Below are positions 49,192-60,558 of a stretch of 64,000 nt of DNA, one piece after another. Source of the stretch: Nipponacmea schrenckii (taxonomy: Eukaryota > Mollusca > Gastropoda > Lottiidae); NCBI GenBank assembly GCA_030562195.1, contig CM060199.1:37902338-37966337 (forward strand), written 5' to 3'. The notes under the pieces are model-generated. The model searched no databases. It was not told the DNA's origin and was given only the letters and a program-made list of their open reading frames with translations. The translations under genes were made by a program, and so were the position numbers. Each line of letters starts with the position of its first letter. Positions within the stretch are counted from its first letter, which is position 1.

Positions 49192-52100
49192 ATGGCGACC
49201 AGCACTCAAACCACCTTCAGGCCTTTCTCTGGAAAGGCGTCTGTGTTAACGTACAGACCAGTGTCAGCTAAAATGTCCACAGCCACAGCAACCTTAGTTC
49301 GAGTCAACAAGAAGACAAACGTTCCCGATATTACGCAGACGACTGAGTATTTCGATGACGTCAAGACCAACAGACCAGTAAATCTTTATAATCCTAACAT
49401 GAAGAAAGTTTTGGGAGAATTATACACTGATATAAGATACCTCCATCAGTTAAAACAAAATGTTGGTAAGAAATAGTCTGTCTTTAAATGTTATATAGAA
49501 TCCCAATTACGACATAGAAATACAGACTAGTTTTATCCAACGTTTCGACGTGCTTCTCCTGTCGTCCACTGGATGGTATCATAGGCATAAAATAAGGCTG
49601 TGTCTTTATAACGTTACTATTTCCAAGCCAGATCATTTTTCAGCCTTGTGGAACAGGATGTCATTCTAAAACTGGAACCATCAACTTTTTGTCTTCTTTT
49701 GGAATTGTATCCAAGTTCAAAATAGCCATTTGATGAATGTCACAAAAAAGAACAATCCTGTATTTGATAAGGACTGTCGTTGGAATGGAACAATAAATCA
49801 AGCCCCCGTGTGCTACTGATAATGCATGTTGATGTCTTAAGTGTTAGCGGTGTCCATCATCATTATCGTAAACGGTTGAAGAAACTTTAATTCTTGTTTT
49901 CATTTTATGTTTGTATGCAACATTAGCATTAGTAACCTTAGTCCAATCCTTTGTTACCATGGTAATGCTTGAAAATGTATTTATTTTTAGTTATGCAGTG
50001 ATCCACATTAAGGTCACGAGAAAAGAGATACAGTCCCATTTTTAATAAGACTGAATCTATCATAAAATTGTATTTAAGGTAACGGGAGTAAAGGCACAAC
50101 AGATTTAAATATTGGTACGTTGGCAGATACTGGTGTTAGGTTTCTACAGGATCGTACTGACTATTGGGATAATTTAGGTCCTCTTCCTCCAGTAATCATG
50201 AAGAAAAAGCCAAAATACCAAAGTAGTTTTAAAGGGAGCATTGCTTCCATAAACACTGAGATTTCTCGAAGTTCGCAGAGATCCAATACATCGCTATACA
50301 GTCGCAAGAAGAAGGAAAAGAAACAACCTGAACCAGTTATTCAGTTTGACTTTAAAACATATCAACCTTCACCAAGACTACCACCTCCCCCATTAAGGGC
50401 CGGACGCCTCACAGTTAAAATTGAAGACAATTTTAAGATATCTTCTGACAACCAACTACCGCTAAATGACGATGACTTGGCTAATGCTCAGAAAGAACGG
50501 AAAATCCAAATTGAACAATATTTCAAAAAAGCTCTCCTAGATATTCAAAAGGGTAAGCATAAATATGCACGTGGTTAACAGAAATACTGTTCTTCATTCT
50601 TAATCCAGTCTTGCAGTTCTTGCAGTGATTTCTTTATTTAAATAAGTTGTCTTTCATGTTAGAAGACATTTAAAAATGTAAATGACCACAAAGGATCTCA
50701 TAACCATTAACTTGATTGAAGTTCTAAAAATAGCACATAAACTGCTCTCATTTTCGTACTTCCAGATTTTGAGAAAGAATATTTTGAATCGTGTGAAGAA
50801 CGTATTGAAGAATGTTTACGGTGCTTGAAGAATATTAGCAATGATATATTAGAGAAAAAGGCTGAATATGAAGTCAAACTGTATAATACCAAGGGTGACC
50901 TAATGTTTAAATTAGGCTATTGTGAGAAAGCTATTGATAATTACCAAAGTGCTTTAAAAGGCTCGGGAACATTGTAAGATATACTTATTTAAATTTTCAA
51001 AATGGCGTTGGTATATAAGAATAGTTATTCACAATACATAATATATATATTAACGAGAAGAATAGGCTACCTAGTGTAAATGACCAATCATTTTGGTTAA
51101 AATGGAAATGAAATGAAGTTTCGTCTTACTTTTCTGCACGTTGTGCCAGGACAGACGCACTAGCATACTCTTTTTTCGATTTCTGTAGAGGGATCTTTGA
51201 ATTGCACAGCCCGGGGCCTCGGTTTTTCGTCCTATCCAAACGAGACCCTCTTTCCATATCAGCCTCTCAGACCAGCATCAATCTGGTGATAATTCTAATA
51301 ATCCTATTGTTTAAATACTTTACAAGAAGTCCCCGTTGTTTTTGACTCACTGGTGAGAGAGCAAAATATTTTTAATGAACATTGGATATTTTTAGTCACA
51401 TTATTATTTATCCATATAAATGTCAGAATTCATTCTACTTCTAGAAGAGAATTGCGGCTACATATATTAGGTAATATTGGTAGAGTTTTTACTCATAAAG
51501 GAGAATACAGTAAAGCATTAGAAATGTAAGTATCTGTGTTTATCCTCGTGTAGCCTGAATGTAAGCCAAATTTACCATGTCGTTAACAATCATTGTCTGA
51601 AAGTTTCACTTTTTCCTTATTAACTTCTCATTTTTCCTTGTGACATAACCCCAGATCTATGCACCTTCCCAAAGCGCCAAGTAAATTAAATTTGCATTTC
51701 ACGCCGATTGTCCTTCACTGAGTAAAACCTTAATCACAGACGATACCTTAAGAGTTTAAGATTAACAGACCATATTTCACCGTCTTATATTTAGGTTCAC
51801 TGAGCAATCCAGAATAACTCGATCTGATAGCGAAGTGGCGATGGTATTCTTAAACCTTGGACAGTGTTTCCTGTCTTTGAAACAATATGAAAGCGCCAAC
51901 GATTGTGGTACTAAGTCACTTGCAGCTTCAAAGAGATGTAAAAGTCTGAAATATCAAATCGAATCATTGGTTTTATTAGCCATTGCTTTAGGTAAGTGCA
52001 TTTACTCTTTAAAAACATGATAAGGTTCCATCTTAATTTTGATTTACGAACTACTTTGGTCCAAAGTTTCCATATTCAGAATCCTGCAAGAAGGTAAGTT

Positions 52101-52635
52101 GCATGGTGGTAACGTCATTAAAATATAGTCCACACAAGGATTTCAGAATTAACACGGGCCAAATGCGTTGAAGGATAATGCTTTTATATCATTGTAATGT
52201 GCGAATGTATCAATGAAAAACTAATATTTTGTGTACGGTAATAATGTTTTATTTTTAGCTCGTCTTAATAAACCGCAACACGCTCTGAAGAAATTATCTC
52301 GAGCAAAGTCAACTCTAAATAAAATAGGTGAGTATAATTTAGATCCTAAATACTCCATTTGGTAATCAACCTTAAGATTCGGTTCAGGGAACTACTAGTA
52401 TGTTGGAAATAACAATAGATCTACTCGTACTCAAAGTCACTTTTCCTGAAGATCGGTAAATACATATAACGCAGTGTGTTTTTATGATAACATATTGTTT
52501 TTTCTTTCAGGCACCAATTTCTTACACAATCTGATACAGTCGGCAGAGACCATGGTCAATGCTATCAACAAATACAATCACCAATCTTCTCTATACAGAA
52601 GACATAAAGAATCAACGTTTCCACAAATTACATAA
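49192..52635 (+). CDS. ODAD4/TTC25-like TPR protein, short form
   Basis: Seven exons encode 475 aa, all in phase: 49192-49465, 50079-50552, 50766-50973, 51445-51525, 51795-51991, 52259-52327, 52511-52635 (TAA). ODAD4 (TTC25) anchors the outer dynein arm docking complex on ciliary doublet microtubules. The match is to its middle and C-terminal part: a VLGELYTDIRYL segment, FLQDRTDYWDNLGP, then TPR helices (EVKLYNTKGDLMFKLGY, HILGNIGRVFTHKGEYSKAL, FLNLGQCFLSLKQYESA, ARLNKPQHALKKL). The N-terminal TPR block of human ODAD4 (about 670 aa) is absent; a low-complexity Ser/Thr/Pro leader takes its place. The start ATG follows a probable 5' UTR acceptor and has no longer in-frame extension. It could be a paralogue or testis/cilium-specific relative rather than the true orthologue. 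Confidence 0.75.
51110..51295 (-). mobile_element. SINE copy in reverse orientation
   Basis: The plus strand reads gtgccaggacagacgcacta, then gatttctgtagagggatctt and agcccggggcctcggttttt, the reverse complement of the SINE body (ctgtcctggcaaaat, aaagatccctcaac, gaggcc). It lies in an intron of the ODAD4-like gene and lacks a clear tRNA-like head. Confidence 0.45.
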
Positions 52636-54057
52636 CATAATTATGCCTCCTCTTTCAAAACGACATGCTGAATAGTGTTCAATCAATGCTTGTGAAATTC
52701 TTCTATTATAAACGCAAAATTGCCTGTCTTTTCGATGCCAAGGGTTCTCCAACAGACATAGACAGGTCTTCTATCTGAATTTTTCCGCACATGAGCCCGG
52801 AGATGGTTTACTACTGACAATAGTAAACCTAGGAGAAATAGTTTTTTTCTTTTCGATTTTAGCATGCCAACGACTACTTTTTGTTACGTCATTTTTTGGG
52901 GCCTTTCAAATTTCGATCCCTAAGTAATCGTAAGCAATTTAGCAGCATATCAATAACTTTTGTTAGTTCAAGGGAGGTAAAAAATTCAAAATATATTTAA
53001 GAATTACCCGCTTTCCCGTTTAGTAAGAGATTTATTTGTTGATAATGTCTGCAGTCAGAATTGTTGTTCGTTTAGAATAATGTAAACGACATTATTCAGG
53101 CAAGTCGACAAGATTTACCGTGGGCTGAATGATAGACTGGGCCATTTCAACTGTCGTGTATCGGGTCTTTATTCTGATCTCAAATGGCCTACTGTGATTA
53201 CTATGAAGATTCCTGTATCCTCTTTGTAGAAACTGTCGAGGATTGAAAATGTACTGATTACTGTAAATAAAAAACTTACTATCAACATTTATTGCTACAT
53301 CTACCCCCTGCAGAAATAACAGATGAGAATGGCGAAAGAACAATGTCCTACTCTATCGATCTATCGAATCTTTTTCTATCTGTGTTTAATGCAAATATTA
53401 AGACGACTATATTAAAGTCTAGGATTTAATAAATATGTGGACACAATTATATTGATAACAATTACTATTTTAAATAACTTGCAACATTTCAACAAAGATA
53501 CTCCTGTCTTTATCGAGCAGTAATCAATAACAGAGCCTAGAGAATATGTAGTAGTGTTCAATACAAAAGGTTAAACCATTCAAGGATGACAGGGTTATGA
53601 AGAGCGAACAAATTAGAAATAAACCAAAAGAAAAAAAAATCACTAATGAATGGCTACTATGGAAGGACAATGGCTGACAAGATAAGCCTAAAGATAAAGC
53701 CTTAAGAAATATATAGGGGGGGGGGGTACAGATATTTTCACAAAAAGGAAGAAAAAATACAGAGGAAATAGAATAATGGTTTCCTTGTTCGTTTGATGCT
53801 TGTATAGGGCTTTGGGGTTGGTAATTTTAATCTTGTACCGTCTATTGAGACTGCAGTTGTGTAAGCAAAGGGTAGATGTTCTTGGGTTCGTAAATTGGGG
53901 GACGTGGGATTTTGCCGATGTATTCTTGATCACACATCTCCCTTTTCGTGAATTTATAAGATGGCAAACCAACATGTGAATAAAACAATTGTAGTCAATC
54001 AGCTAATCATAAAGATTTTAACAGGAAAAAGACAACAAATGAATTGGTGGAATCGGC
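52636..54057. other. Intergenic region, no gene supported
   Basis: It contains the 3' UTR of the ODAD4-like gene and then unique AT-rich sequence. The minus-strand open frame at 53092-53343 overlaps a diverged copy of the repeat seen at 8208-8345 (tgggctgaatg, cgggtctttattctga), so it is not called. A G-run lies at 53718-53727. Confidence 0.45.
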
Positions 54058-54992
54058 TCCTATATTTAGATCAATCCATAATACTATGGTTTCATAATAT
54101 TTACATCATTGGAAAATCCATACAATAACTTTCATTTTTCATAGTAGCCTACAAGTATGGTACTGAGATATTTATTAAATTTGTTGTTTCCACCACAGAG
54201 AAAGAGGAACTTTTATATGGGTGTGGCTATAATTGTAGGCATAATATTGATATTCTGTGGAGCGGTGTCTTCATTTTTGATATTTTGTCCAGGAATAATT
54301 CTTGGTGTGCTTATAGGGTACTACCATAAAGAAACTCGTTGTAGTCCGATTATAAAACAGTTAAAGGCCATAAATCAGGAATTAACTAAGGAAATTCCAT
54401 AGGAATTCGTCTATCTTATCAGGTATGAAAGGCATTTATCCATACACCTATATTATGCATAAAGTGTCAGTTTTATCTCCCAAAAGCTTTAAATTTACAA
54501 AGCACAACTAAATACCGAAAGTAATGAGTCTCGCCCAGCGAAACATTCGTCAGTTTCCGTAAAGATGAATCTGTCTCGACAATACATGTAATTATAAATT
54601 TTATGGCGTGTTCTTGACATTTGACTATTAAATGAAGTTTATTTCTTTTCTTTTCAGATTGATAGAGGCTTTGGATGATGCGGGGATGCTCGTTTTACAT
54701 CAATGAAAGATGGCATTCCAATATTACAAAAAGCTTAATCTGGGGTTTTTCAAAATTCATACACAGACTGTCATGGGATGAATCATAAAATGAATTTCCA
54801 TACATTAGATTGGTTAACTGTTTATTTTAAAACGTATTAAAATTATTAAGGTTGCCTCAATTTTTCCTTTATCGTGTAATAGATTTTGATTCCATATAGC
54901 TTTCCGTAAAACTTTGCAGATGTAGGCCTATACATATTTCTTTTGTATGTAAATATTACACTTGACTGGCATGAGGGGGTAACCGTTGTATT
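54058..54992. repeat. Gene-sized tandem duplication, copy A
   Basis: From aatccataatactatggttt to gcatgagggggtaac this segment is repeated at 56786-57724. It covers about 100 bp upstream of the ATG, the 81-codon frame, a 3' UTR intron and the 3' exon. The two copies are separated by 1.8 kb of unrelated sequence. Confidence 0.85.
54157..54402 (+). CDS. 81-aa two-helix membrane protein, paralogue A
   Basis: The single coding exon starts MVLRYLLNLLFPPQRKRN, continues with a first hydrophobic helix (about residues 22-37, VAIIVGIILIF) and a second (about 39-56, SFLIFCPGIILGVLIGYY), then a charged tail ending NQELTKEIP. The positive PQRKRN loop before helix 1 and the short turn suggest a hairpin with both ends in the cytosol. 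It is not certainly related to any family; the PG...YY pattern faintly recalls TMEM230/TMEM134-type proteins. The stop is followed about 20 nt later by a 3' UTR donor (CAG|GTATGA at 54422) with an acceptor at 54658-54659. The duplicate at 56875 supports real coding status. Confidence 0.7.
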   Translation: MVLRYLLNLLFPPQRKRNFYMGVAIIVGIILIFCGAVSSFLIFCPGIILGVLIGYYHKETRCSPIIKQLKAINQELTKEIP

Positions 54993-56785
54993 TTCAATGG
55001 AAAATCAATTGCTAAATGACCTGTCGATTGTGGGTTAAAATTTGTGATCTGTGAACCGACCTGTTTCCTTTACCTCAATTGGAAAATTTTAAAACTTTTT
55101 TTCAAAAATTTCAGTGACAAACTTTTCTTTAGATGTCTATATTAGGTCAAAATATCACTTTCCTGGAATTAAGCACGAAAAGTATAAATTCCACTTGTCT
55201 GTTTCACAGCTCTAGTTGGTTTGGTTTGGTTCTTCACAATCTGGACTGCCATACCTAAATCCGGCCCATTTCTGAAGAAAAGGGGAAATCCAATCTTCAT
55301 ATTGAGAATTCTAAGGCTCATAAAATTTAAACTCAAACTGTCCTTAGCAATACTATTGTTGTTTCCGGGATGAAGACTCGGGACCCAGATAGTTCTATCT
55401 GGTTGTTGTTGTTTTAGTTGTCGGCATCTTCTGGTACAGAACATTTAGGCCTAAAGCAAAATGGTTTTGATTTCCAGGGATAACGCATCTTTGCGGGTTT
55501 GTTTGCAAAAGTTAAGGGCAAATAGTTTTACCAAAACACATGTAAATTTTATTGGTGATTGAACATGTAAGGCAAACAGTAATCACCAAAAAAATGGTTT
55601 TAAAACCTAAAGTATTCTCCCTGTAGAAAGATAAAAATTTATTTTAAAAAGTTTACGTATCAATTTCATAAAATGAAACGAAATTTATTTCATTTGGCAA
55701 TTTTGTTCCAAAATCTTTTTCTTTAGGACTAAATTTTTTTTGTTTTCGGGAAATTTCTTTCTTTTTCCAAGTGCTGGAAGTGTGCTTCCAGTCTTTGTGA
55801 AGCGTTTTATCGGATAAATATACTGCTGATTTGGTTGGATTAACAGGGGGGCATTCGCAAAATTTATTATAGTCTACGTCAAGGATTAATTTTTCAAAAA
55901 GGGTTGGAAGAAAGATCCCTTGGTCTTGTTGATCATTCATGATGCCGACAAACGTTAAATAAATATATTAAGGGAAGTAACTCTGAAACAAACGACCTTC
56001 CTGTCGTGATCTTTTAAAAAACAGTTTTAAAAGGGTACTTTTACGGTTAATTGTGTGTCCCATTTGAATACAAATTAGATTATTGCTTTTTTGGCATGGA
56101 TTGTATCAGTTAATGTGAAGAAAACATCGCTGAACACGAAAAGAAAATATTTTTTTTTTTTTCGTTTCATTTTTAAAATAATTTTGATTCCATAATTTTG
56201 ACGTCGCAAAAGTTCCGTCAAATTGAATAGTTTCGTTTTATTGTATGAAAATCTACGATCCTTAAATTTAACAATATCTATTTTGGCGCATTTTTTTCCT
56301 TCCGGTAGGCCGGTTGGCAGCGGTTGGCGGTAGGCTTTTGAAACCCACCCACACAATACACAAGCAATATAGGTCATACTATAGGCTATGATATAAGAGG
56401 AGAGTTTCTATAATCTTTTAAGCAGTTGATATATATTGTGCTTTGTCGGTTGTATGTCAGTCTTTTACTGTTAAATTGGTTGGAGTCTATTATTGTGCTG
56501 GGATAGTTTGAGTGAAGTGTAATCTTGCAAGATTTGTAATTGGGTCTTCACTATTTGTACAGTGCAATTCGTCGCGTACGAATTTGTGTCTTCTTACGAG
56601 AAAAAATAATTCTCTAGAAATAATTATTTTTCGACGATTTGCACAGTTTCATAGACGTGGTAAGTTGGCAAAATTAATCTTATAAGTAACAAAAAAGTCT
56701 CAAAAATTTTTCATTGGGGCTACTTCATGCTATGGGTGTAATTAGAAATCGCATTTCAGATTGTTAGCCCATGGTGTACTATATA
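54993..56785. other. Spacer between duplicated genes, unassigned open frames
   Basis: About 1.8 kb not shared between the two copies. The minus strand has open frames at 55169-55444 (91 codons, QQQ-containing, basic), 55653-55940 (95 codons, starts MNDQQDQGIFLPTLFEK, Lys-rich C-terminus) and 56075-56377. None was recognised. The 55653-55940 frame looks most protein-like and could be an exon of a small unknown gene, but no splice or homology support is visible. Confidence 0.3.
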
Positions 56786-57724
56786 TAGCTCAATCCATAA
56801 TACCACGGTTTCATAATATTCACATCATTGGAAATCCATACAATAACTTTCATTTTTCATAGTAGCCTACAAGTATGGTACTAAGATATTTATTTAATTT
56901 GTTGTTTCCACCACAGAGAAAGAGGAACATTTTTGTTGCCGTGGCTATAATTGTAGGCTTAATATTGATATTCTCTGGAGAGGTGTCTTCATTTTTGATA
57001 TTTTGTCCAGGAATAATTCTTGGTGTGCTTATAGGGTACTACCATAAAGAAACTTGTTGTAGTCCGATTATAAAAGAGTTAAAGGCTATAAATCAGAAAT
57101 TGAACAGGGAAATTCCATAGGAATTCGTCTATCCAATCAGGTATGAGGGTTATTTATCCATACACCTGTAGTATTCATAATTGTCAGTTTTATCTCCCAA
57201 AAGCTTTAAATTTACGATTCACAGCTTAATACCGAAAGTAAAGAGTCCCACCAAAAGGACACATCTCACATTCATTATCAAGTGGTAGTAATATTTTCCG
57301 TTTGTTAATTAAGGACTAACTCTTATCTCGTCCGAATGGCGTGAACTTGACATTTGACTATTATATCAAGTTTATTTCTTTTCTTTCAGATCATTGATAG
57401 AGGCTGTGGATGATGCACGGCTGCTCGTTTTACATCAATGAAAGATGGCATTCCAATATTACAAAAAGCTTAATCTTGGGATTTTAAAATTCATATATAC
57501 AGACTGTCATGGCATGAATCATAAAATGAATTTCCATACATTAGATTGGTTAACTGTTTATTTTAAAACGTATTAAAATTATTAAGGTTGCCTCAATTTT
57601 TCCTTTATCGTGTAATAGATTTTGATTCCATATAGCTTTCCGTAAAACTTTGCAGATATAGGCTTACATATTTCTTTTGTATGTAAATATCACACTTGAC
57701 TGACATGAGGGGGTTACGAAATTG
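56786..57724. repeat. Gene-sized tandem duplication, copy B
   Basis: This is the second copy of the segment at 54058-54992. The 5' flank, splice sites of the 3' UTR intron and the 3' exon are all preserved. The longest near-identical stretch is in the 3' UTR (from ttagattggttaactgttta to ccgtaaaactttgcaga), where few differences are seen over about 150 bp. Confidence 0.85.
56875..57120 (+). CDS. 81-aa two-helix membrane protein, paralogue B
   Basis: It has the same length and layout as the gene at 54157-54402. By hand count 68 of 81 residues are identical; changes cluster at residues 19-22 (IFVA instead of FYMG), in the turn (SGE instead of CGA) and in the tail (LNREIP). The FCPGIILGVLIGYYHKE block is unchanged. 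Its 3' UTR also has a donor (CAG|GTATGA at 57141) and acceptor (at 57389-57390). Function is unknown; both copies are probably expressed, since the splice sites and frame are kept. Confidence 0.7.
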   Translation: MVLRYLFNLLFPPQRKRNIFVAVAIIVGLILIFSGEVSSFLIFCPGIILGVLIGYYHKETCCSPIIKELKAINQKLNREIP

Positions 57725-58452
57725 TATTTTTCGGAGGATCATAGACACTGAATGACGTCCGTAAAGTCTAGGAGAAGAAAGAATACCTTTATATTTAAAT
57801 ATTTAAAGTGCTGAACCACAACAGAAGATGATTGGGGCTACAATAAGTGTGATTTACACAAGTTGATAAAATTTAGGTAAAAAGGGGATACAAAGTATAT
57901 TTATACCGGTGAGTTTAATAAACCGAATGCCCGAACAGTATGGAAGGGAATAGCTGCCAGGAACAGTCCAAATTGGGTCAGAAAAGACTAAAAATAATCG
58001 TAACTTTTTTCCGCCATAATTTCAGGATCAAAACATCTTTCGTCAAAAAATTTAAATTTGAATAGCTACCAGTCAGAAAATGTATTGATCGATAATTTTA
58101 AGGAGGCTGCTGTGGATTATTGGATACATATTTCTACAAAAGATATTTTTAATTGACCAAAGAAAATCGTTATAAAAATATTCGTATTGTACGTAAAATG
58201 GTTTGAACATGAAACTGTGCACATACCATGGCGGAAATTTAGACTTTTCAGACGGTAGCCTATGAGGATGATTGTCCATTTTCATATTCCGTTAGGTAGA
58301 CTGGTGTCCAGTCTTCTCCATAAATTGGTCAGTCTTCTTGTTATTTAGTGATATTTTTACGATCTAAGAATTTTGTTGACGCACAGCATCAGTTTAATGA
58401 ACGGATACAACGTATGGGATGAGGTGAATGAACATAAATAAAATCATTATCA
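57725..58452. other. Intergenic region, nothing recognised
   Basis: Unique AT-rich sequence between paralogue B and the RecQ-like fragment. Continuation exons of the RecQ-like frame (helicase motifs Ia, II DEAH) were looked for on the minus strand and not found. Confidence 0.4.
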
Positions 58453-58611
58453 TTATAAAAACTTTCCCGAACCACACGGCGCGCACAAAAAAACATCTTT
58501 CTTCTGTAGATAAGCGGTGATTATTGACCTCTGATATTCCTTTGGATCTTTATAACCAAAAGCCGGTAAAACATGTCCAATCGCCTCGTCAATATCCGCT
58601 AATTCGGACAT
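58453..58611 (-). pseudogene. RecQ-like helicase N-terminal fragment
   Basis: A 52-codon minus-strand frame starts at an ATG at 58611. It reads through FGYKDPKEYQRSII, resembling the RecQ motif 0 (F-x2-Q upstream of the helicase core), and KKDVFLCAPCGSGK, a Walker A (motif I) match of the form A-P-T-G-S-G-K-S, then hits a stop right after the Walker lysine. No downstream helicase exons were seen in the next kilobase. It may be the first exon of a spliced gene (a weak GTTTTT donor overlaps the lysine codon) or a truncated duplicate; RecQ-like genes are often amplified in molluscs. Confidence 0.5.
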
Positions 58612-59286
58612 GATTCCAACGGCGTGTGTGTGGAATTGAATCCGCGTATCGAGACTCTATTTACAAAATTCATGTCACATGACCCCAAAGCGTGATCGAC
58701 AACTGTCAATCATTCCAAATAAGGTAGGACGAAAAACATGGCAAACACGCCCATTTTATTGTTAACTTCGCAATTTGTCCAGTCTCTCTCGTAGGATACA
58801 AGTTTACTCAATTTTTTTTTTTTTTTTTTTTAAATCATAAATAGAAGAGACTGGTCCAGTCTATCCGTTAGGCTGCAGATGGCCAGAATGTAAGAGCGTG
58901 ATGTGCCATGAACAATTTTACGCGACACCAAATGTAAGTAAGGTTTCCCGTCTAAACAATTTTTTTTGTCAAGTTGGCCTATACTTATTATAAACTCATC
59001 TATCACAGTGTAAGCCTTTATAGACCTACTGCCTATTTTATTACACTGACATAATGCATTGGGTGAGGTCAAATATCGTGTAAGTGTTCAGTGTTAAGTG
59101 TTATCACCATCAAATAACACGAAATTTGAACTCATTCTTCATGTTATCTAAAAACCGCGTAACACTAACACGAAACAATAACACGAGATTTGACCACACC
59201 AAAAATGTGATATGATCAAGCAAATCAAATAAATTACGCAAGAATTACCAATATAGGTTAAAATCAAATTTTACTTCCAGAATTCG

Positions 59287-60019
59287 ATGCTCAGAAGTTT
59301 TAACAGAATATATACAACCATGGCAGCAGCTACAGGCAACAATAATCTTGTCTTTGTTTATGGTACATTGAAACGAGGACAACCTAATTATCCTCAGCTA
59401 AATCATGAAAATGGTGTAGCTACATTCAAAGGTTCAGCTAAAACAGCAAGTAGATTCCCATTGGTGATTGGTTCCAAATACAATATACCTTTCCTCTTAC
59501 TGAAGCCTGATGCTGGTCATGTATGTATTGATATCAATCAATTTCCTTGTAGACTTCAGTTCCAATCCAAAGTACAAAATGATGACGTAGTTTGATAGTG
59601 CACCAAAACTTATTTCAATTTTGTTAAGTCTTATAGATAAATGATATTGAAGCGTATCAACTTATAAGCATATAGACATGTTGCTAACCCTGTTTATTAT
59701 GATATTGTAGAATGTAGAAGGAGAAGTTTATGAAGTAGATAAGAAGATGTTGGATCATTGTGATGATTTTGAAGGACATCCAAATTTTTACCAGAGACTG
59801 GAAACACCAGTTACATTAATTCGAAATGAAAAGGATGAATTACTGACTGAACCTAGAACTCTAAATTGTTGGTGTTATTTTCTCAAGACTTTTAAACCAG
59901 TGCTGTTAGATTTACCTTATCTAGAAAGTTATTGTAGTAGTAAAGATCAGCCATATGTAGAAAGGTACGCTAGAGATCAACAAGCTGGTTATTTAGTCCA
60001 AAATGATGTAACTTCTTAG
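59287..60019 (+). CDS. GGACT: Gamma-glutamylaminecyclotransferase
   Basis: GGACT cleaves gamma-glutamylamines, such as epsilon-(gamma-glutamyl)lysine from transglutaminase crosslinks, releasing 5-oxoproline and the free amine. Two exons (59287-59520 and 59711-60019, phase 0) encode 180 aa. The family signature VFVYGTLKRGQPN is at residues 20-32. The segment NIPFLLLKPDAGH/NVEGEVYEVD follows, then CDDFEGHPNFY, where Glu99 corresponds to the catalytic Glu82 of human GGACT in the DDFE motif. The human protein is about 153 aa; a Met at residue 12 (59320) gives 169 aa with a better start context. The extra N-terminal residues (LRSFNRIYTT) are Arg-rich and without acid, so a mitochondrial form is conceivable. 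The gene is convergent with CDV3. Confidence 0.92.
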
Positions 60020-60552
60020 AGGCTAGGGTGGTTGAAAATTATTGTATCCATGTATCCTCATGTATCCACGAAATCCATTATATAAATGTGGTAATAATTA
60101 ACCTTAGAAATTGTGACAGATCTGTGTCGAACAAGTCTTAGTTAATCTTCGAAATTGCTGTATAGAAAGTAATACTAAAAGCCAATCATGTTTCTTAATT
60201 GTTGAAAATTTGGTTTGGCATGTCTTCAAAGGAAGCATATAATATAAAACCTATGCATTACTTTACTACTGTTATACAAAATAAGTGATATTACTTTTTC
60301 TAGAATGAATGTTTATGTTGAAGTAGTTATGGTTCTAAATTTGTAATATTTTTACATTACAGTGAGAGTGTTGAAACTATTTTTGAGTTGAATCAAATCT
60401 TGTAATTATTAAGGTAACATTCATTATTGCTTTTATACTATTTATTAAAAGCCTTCCAAGGATCTACCTCTTGTGATTTTATAATACATATTGACTTTTA
60501 TAATATATATTTTTAAAGGTTTAAATATGTTGTTGTTGACGACCCATTTGAC

Positions 60553-60558
60553 AATAAA
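60553..60558 (+). terminator. Candidate polyadenylation signal for GGACT
   Basis: An AATAAA hexamer about 535 bp after the GGACT stop codon, the first canonical hexamer downstream on this strand that I noticed. Confidence 0.4.

Noticed and set aside
53092..53343. 83-codon minus-strand frame
   Set aside because: Its left part aligns with a dispersed repeat also found at 8208-8345 and 17757-17872; no conserved motif or splice support.
55169..55940. Two minus-strand open frames of 91 and 95 codons
   Set aside because: Protein-like composition but no recognised family, no splice partners and no duplicate, so noted only as unassigned.
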